Origin: Lamellibrachia columna
Lineage: Eukaryota > Annelida > Polychaeta > Sabellida > Siboglinidae
Assembly (NCBI GenBank): GCA_963662155.1
Contig: OY759265.1
Span: 62,811,024-62,875,023 of the forward strand
Direction: 5' to 3'
Length of the DNA: 64,000 bases
Made by a program: the position numbers and the translations under genes. The stretch's first letter is position 1. Every line of letters begins with the position of its first letter. The notes beneath the pieces are model-generated. The model searched no databases. It had not been told where the DNA came from and worked only from the letters and a program-made list of their open reading frames with translations. Below, in pieces: positions 59,580 to 64,000 of the stretch.

Positions 59580-61240
59580 CGCAAGGGAGCAAGGGGAAGG
59601 AGAAGAAACTATGTATATTTTGAAACACTTTGCATTAATCTTTGTTCTTATTCATTGTTATTTACATAATATTTATTAATAATTAATTGTTTTCATGTTT
59701 ACAAATAACAACAGTGCATATTTAGCAAGAACTATAATATTCTGCATGGAACAAAGACTGCTAGCACCTAGAATCTCTTATCACATAATACATTAATTAC
59801 GAGAGTCCAGTGCACAAATGGTGACAACATGCAATAAAATAAATGACTGTAAAAATTATTGTACAGCTGTATTAATAAAACAGAATAAATTAACCATTAA
59901 TTAATGTCTTGGTTGTAGATTAGTAGAATATCTTTTTATTACGTGTTGGCCCAGATGGCGCTACGTACTCTCAAACGGTTTAAGCACCGAAGTATTCGCT
60001 GCCTGCACGCGTGGTTTCTGCGATTGTTGGAAGTTAACGTTTTACGTAGCAAACATTTGATTTACCATAGAAACCACTAAGAACCCTTGATATACAGGGT
60101 TTTCGAAAAAATAAAGGCATTACATTTCATTCATGGCATTGTAGATTAATCTCTGAAAGCTTGGTGCCTGAGGTGCAAGCCGTCTCGGAGGAAATGTTAA
60201 CACAACCACTTACAAGCATATGCTAGCTCGATTATAGTTAGATGTATAAAAATGAATTATGTAGGTGCTGGGGTTTGATTTTTTTTTCACAAAACATTTT
60301 TTAGTCATTCGATAATAATAACTATTGAATTAAAGCCAACTTTGCTAACATTTCATTTCTACTCAATCAATAAAATATCGATTTATTACAGAAATGTTTC
60401 TTCAGATTTCCTTTGAAATTGTATTTTGTGTGTTTTCGCAGCTCGATATCCCGTTGACTCCCGATGTATTTGTGTTGATAATGAAATGGGGACACGCTCA
60501 TGCAGACCTTTCTCTGTTTGTATAAATACACTAACTACTTGTTAGGTTGGTAATGGGCAATCCAATTTTATTCATATCCAACAAGGATTGCCTGGTACGT
60601 TACTGATTAAGCTGGTATGTATGACCAATTAGTAAACAATACAAGATAAGATTTAACATTAGTGATATTTTCTACTGTAGCTAGCAAACTGTCAAAGACG
60701 GTCTTCACCAAATACCCTCGCTGCTCTTATACAAACCGACAGTATACAAAAGGGAAAAAAAATTTATATCAACAATAACCACAACCAGAAGGCCTAGATG
60801 CATGAACTATTCTCACAAGTCCGAAGCATAAATTAGTGCATGTAATTGGCTACAAGGTTTCTGACTACATAATATGTCACAATGTTGAGAATGTTTAAGG
60901 TACAATTCAGAATGTTTCCTATCTGACATTCATGGTTTGAAAAAGCCTTCATCTTCAAATTACACTCCAAAAATGTATCACAAATTTTGTTTAAATATAT
61001 CAATTACAAATTGTTTAATTCAAAGCATTAGTACTTTATCTTCTGATACTAAACATTCAAACTTTATATTTTCACCCCATGAATGTTTTTTGGTTCTTTT
61101 CCTCTGAGAGACCAAGTCTTCAGTCTTCAAGTATATACTGCTAAAAAGTAATAATTTACTATCCTGCAGTTTGTAACGTCATCTCGCAAGGTGGGGTGAT
61201 CTAAAACGTTTGTACGCACAATAAAATTGTGCAGTTCAGG
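59580..61240. other. No gene assigned
   Basis: AT-rich. At about 60,441 a tgtgttttcgcag acceptor is followed by a short cysteine-rich frame (RYPVDSRCICVDNEMGTRSC then RPFSVC), which might be an exon of a secreted protein but lacks a donor. A 41-codon ATG frame at 59,955-60,080 has no support. Confidence 0.3.
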
Positions 61241-61254
61241 GTAAAAATGGATTT

Positions 61255-61480
61255 CTACAATGACTTAATAACTTTGAGGGTGCCTTTCTGAAATGTTTCT
61301 GCCGTTGGTGCAGTGACTGCTTCCTGGGTGAGCGAATTCCACATCGGGATAGAGCAAACATAGAACGAGTGCTGGTGAGAATGATGGTAGACAAACCGAT
61401 GCAAACTTGGCCATAAAGCTAATTCCACATTGGGATAGGGCAAACAGAACGAGTGCTGGTACACTAAAGTGTTGGTTGGA
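61255..61480 (-). pseudogene. LINE C-terminal fragment, partly duplicated
   Basis: Minus-strand frames code HSFYVCSIPMWNSLTQEAVT then APTAETFQKGTLKVIKSL, the NSF...W NSLP..V..A.T...FK..L end of a jockey/CR1-like LINE protein. The HSFC-PYPNVE part is present twice (about 61,340-61,375 and 61,420-61,460), so the tail itself was duplicated. Confidence 0.65.
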
Positions 61481-61925
61481 CGAGTACCTCGTATGTGGTG
61501 TGACCAGGCGCAAGTAGCATACTCAAACGTCAGTTGGACGAGTACCTTGTATGTGGGGTGACCAGCCGCAAGTAGCACATTTTAGTGTTGGTTGGACGAG
61601 TACCTTGTATGTGGGGTGACCAGGTGCAAGTAGCACATTTTAGTGTTGGTTGGACGAGTACCTCGTATGTGGGGTGACCAGGTGCAAGTAGCATACTCAA
61701 GTGTTGGTTGGACGAGTACCTAGCACACTCAAGCAAGCATTGGTCGGATAAGTAACTTGTACGTGGGGTGACCAGGTGCAAGTAGCATACTCAAGTGTTG
61801 GTTGGACGAGTACCTAGCACACTCAAGCAAGCATTGGTCGGATAAGTACCTTGTATGTGGGGTGACCACGTGCAAGTAGCATACGCAAGTGTTGGTTGGA
61901 CGAGTACCTTTTATGTGGTTTTCCT
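61465..61925 (-). repeat. Minisatellite derived from the LINE ORF
   Basis: Plus-strand GTGTTGGTTGGACGAGTACC recurs at about 61,470, 61,585, 61,643, 61,702, 61,796 and 61,888, with units of about 58 and 93 bases. Read on the minus strand, the unit codes YATCAWSPHTRYSSNQ-like peptides, matching the LVRP-LEYA-C-WSPHT block that lies just upstream of the tail at 61.3 kb in LINE proteins. The array therefore arose by tandem expansion of LINE coding sequence. Confidence 0.75.
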
Positions 61926-61929
61926 CAGG

Positions 61930-62990
61930 ATACCTTCCCAGTGGGGCCACTCCATTCTTTGCTGGTATATCATCATTGATAATTTTTTGTAACTAACCCC
62001 CCCCACCCCCATAAACATGTTTTAAACTTATGTCATCAAACATGTGTAAAATCATGGGTAGATCCAAACTGTAAAAAGGGGTGTCCAGTTTCTTAACAGG
62101 ACACCAGGTGGCAGCACTTACAGTAATTGAAAATTCCACAGGGGAAAGCAATTTATACATGGAAAAGCAGTTCTAAATTAACAAAATTGTCATTACGTAC
62201 ACTGTAGCGATTTATAAAAATACAGGATGAAATATATCTAAGTTTAATAACATTAATGTTATCATTTATCTATTTTGTCCATATTTATTTGATCATGTAT
62301 CCCAAGTGAACAATTTCAAGGCATGGACCATCAAGCTAGTGCTGTGCAGGTAATAAAGTTAAAACCTGATAGACTTCAGCTTAATCTATCGGTTAACAAA
62401 CACAACAATTGAGTAAACATTTATAAAAATATGGATGGAGCCAAATTCAGTAATGATTTTATATTATATACGAAGGAACCCAAAAAAACAACTTTCAGTG
62501 CTTAGCTTCTATCAAAATTACTGTGCAGATAAACATATTTTATATTTAGTAAAGAATTAACATTAATTTTTATTAAACATGTATCATTTGTTAAATGTGT
62601 TATGATTACGGAATGGTTTTTATGTGCTAGTAATAATATATGCCTGGCTAGAAGAAGTGTTGTGGTCATTGGTCAAGCAATACAATGTTGCACCACTGCC
62701 ATCTACGTTGGAAAATGACAACATTATTATTATTTATTGGCAAAATGTTATTGTTTTAAAATATCATTCTGAAAACCTTAATTTGGGAAATAAAAAACCA
62801 CCATGGACAACGGCATAACGATAATGACAAACTATTCAGTCAGCACTGAAAGTTAGTTAAGTGAAATACACTGAAAATACTCATTAGTCCACTGCCTCAT
62901 TCTTATGGTGGCTCAAAGAACTGTCAGGAAACCAGTGGTGGTGCACAATAGCCAGCTGTATTAAAATGTTGAATTGTATCATAATGAATT
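61930..62990. other. No gene seen
   Basis: AT-rich, with a short C/A-rich run at 61,998-62,012. No exon. Confidence 0.35.
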
Positions 62991-62994
62991 TGTT

Positions 62995-63095
62995 CACAAA
63001 CATGTTTACATGTTCACGTACATGCTTACATGTTCGTGTTACGGTGTACACGTTTACATGTTCACATACATGTTTTCATGTTGCATGTAGAGAGC
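62995..63095. repeat. Minisatellite, about 16-18 bp
   Basis: Imperfect ACATGTTTACATGTTCAC units, about six. Confidence 0.75.
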
Positions 63096-63099
63096 ATAC

Positions 63100-64000
63100 A
63101 ATCCATTATATGCGAATCCTATTACAGATGTCAATAACAATTACAGTTGCGTTGATGTGACACTGCAATACTGCGTAGTTGGATTTGAAAAAGAGTACAT
63201 AATATCAATTGGACTAATAGATATTATACACGAATATACGTACTGCTTTCTGGCTTTGACAATTTTCAATACAATCAGACGTATAGAATGTTTGTTAGGC
63301 CAAGTATCTTAAATAAAACACATAATATTACAAACTTTCTTATGCACAACACCATAACAGACGGTAGGAATTATGGCGAATGAACAAAGAGAACTATACA
63401 TAACATCATAAAAAGCTATGAAATCGTCGATAATAAAGATATAAAATTTATAAAACCAGTATTTCGAACAAGAGATTGGCTTCGTCGGCGGTTGACGCCT
63501 ATCCCATACTACCGTATATGCCGTTCCCGGCGGCCTCTGAGAATTAAATGGTGGAGCAACTCCCGGCTTTGGCATGCCCCATCCTCACCAGTCTCTTCCA
63601 ATTGCATATGTACGCATCTCCAAGGGAGTTGTATCTTTCTCCAAGGGAGACAACAGATCGGAACCCTAATCCCCCCTCGTATCAGGAAACACCACATCCT
63701 GGCGAGAGAGCAGCTTGCCAAGCCGCTGTAGACCTGTGTCTGTGTTTGTCTCGACGCGCCCAACTGACAGTAGTTCTAAGTTGTGGGATCTATATATGAA
63801 CCCGACATGTCGCACGCAGCTGAAAATGTGGGGTTGTGTATTATTGACATGCTATGGTATGATTTACTTCTATATTTATATAGAACGCATTTTATTCAAT
63901 TACAATTCGTCATTATAATGTTGTGAATATGATGAAGGATATATTGCTATAGACGTTTGTGAAGTAAATGCATATAATGAATAAATAATCAATCTTATAA
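63100..64000. other. No gene assigned
   Basis: Overlapping open frames at 63,492-63,799 on both strands, with no domain. CTCCAAGGGAG occurs twice (63,617 and 63,639). Coding status unknown. Confidence 0.3.

Noticed and set aside
59955..60080. 41-codon basic ORF starting MALRTLKRFKHRS
   Set aside because: Too short, no splice or domain support, and frequent by chance.
60441..60540. Cysteine-rich exon, perhaps a thyroglobulin-type piece
   Set aside because: Acceptor is good, but the CxCVD resemblance is short, the donor is absent and the frame soon stops.

Overview
The window is a piece of animal nuclear genome. It has short exons with GT-AG introns, non-LTR retrotransposon fragments from several families, DNA-transposon copies with inverted ends, and very long microsatellites and minisatellites. 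There are no operons, rRNA genes or convincing tRNA genes. The protein pieces (leucine-rich-repeat exons, SLC16-type transporter, aminomethyltransferase, dyskerin) and the style of the repeats suggest a marine invertebrate. A mollusc is my best guess, partly because I remember TTGGCCCAAT minisatellites from mollusc genomes; I could not check this.

Layout. 0-2.4 kb: 3' part of an RTE-like LINE. 2.7-5.6 kb (minus): a spliced gene whose large exon codes a 19-residue tandem repeat. 6.0-7.4 kb: a Tc1/mariner (pogo-like) non-autonomous element. 7.4-18.8 kb: decayed LINE pieces, including one inserted in another, a long inverted repeat, foldback sequences and a tRNA-derived SINE. 19.3-20.2 kb (plus): two exons of a DUF4806-like gene, one with a one-base frame break. 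20.9-28.9 kb: a repeat hot spot holding a 119-133 bp TTGGCCCAAT array, a 45 bp array, about 67 copies of CGGT, 155 copies of GT, a 0.7-0.8 kb tandem block and long AT tracts. 32.7-33.9 kb (plus): a small three-exon gene whose splice phases agree and which I do not recognise. 34.5-38.9 kb: LINE 3' end, a 31 bp minisatellite, a broken transposon-like ORF and an inverted-end element.

40.6-50.7 kb (plus) holds isolated exons of three unrelated conserved genes: aminomethyltransferase (C-terminal exons first, N-terminal exon 3 kb further on), dyskerin and an SLC16 monocarboxylate transporter. Two hAT-like elements with perfect 8 bp target duplications lie among them. 53.8-58.9 kb (minus) holds a tandem array of leucine-rich-repeat exons. 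Several keep a 93-base length and compatible phases, and others carry small frame-breaking deletions; a LINE esterase fragment sits in one intron. 59-64 kb holds LINE 3' pieces, a minisatellite that grew out of a LINE reverse-transcriptase ORF, and unassigned sequence.

Most of the sequence is repeat-derived. No gene is convincingly complete except possibly the two small spliced genes at 4.5-5.6 and 32.7-33.9 kb. The recurring theme is conserved exons that are duplicated, isolated or broken by one or a few bases. That could mean pseudogenes, or it could partly be residual indel error in the assembly.
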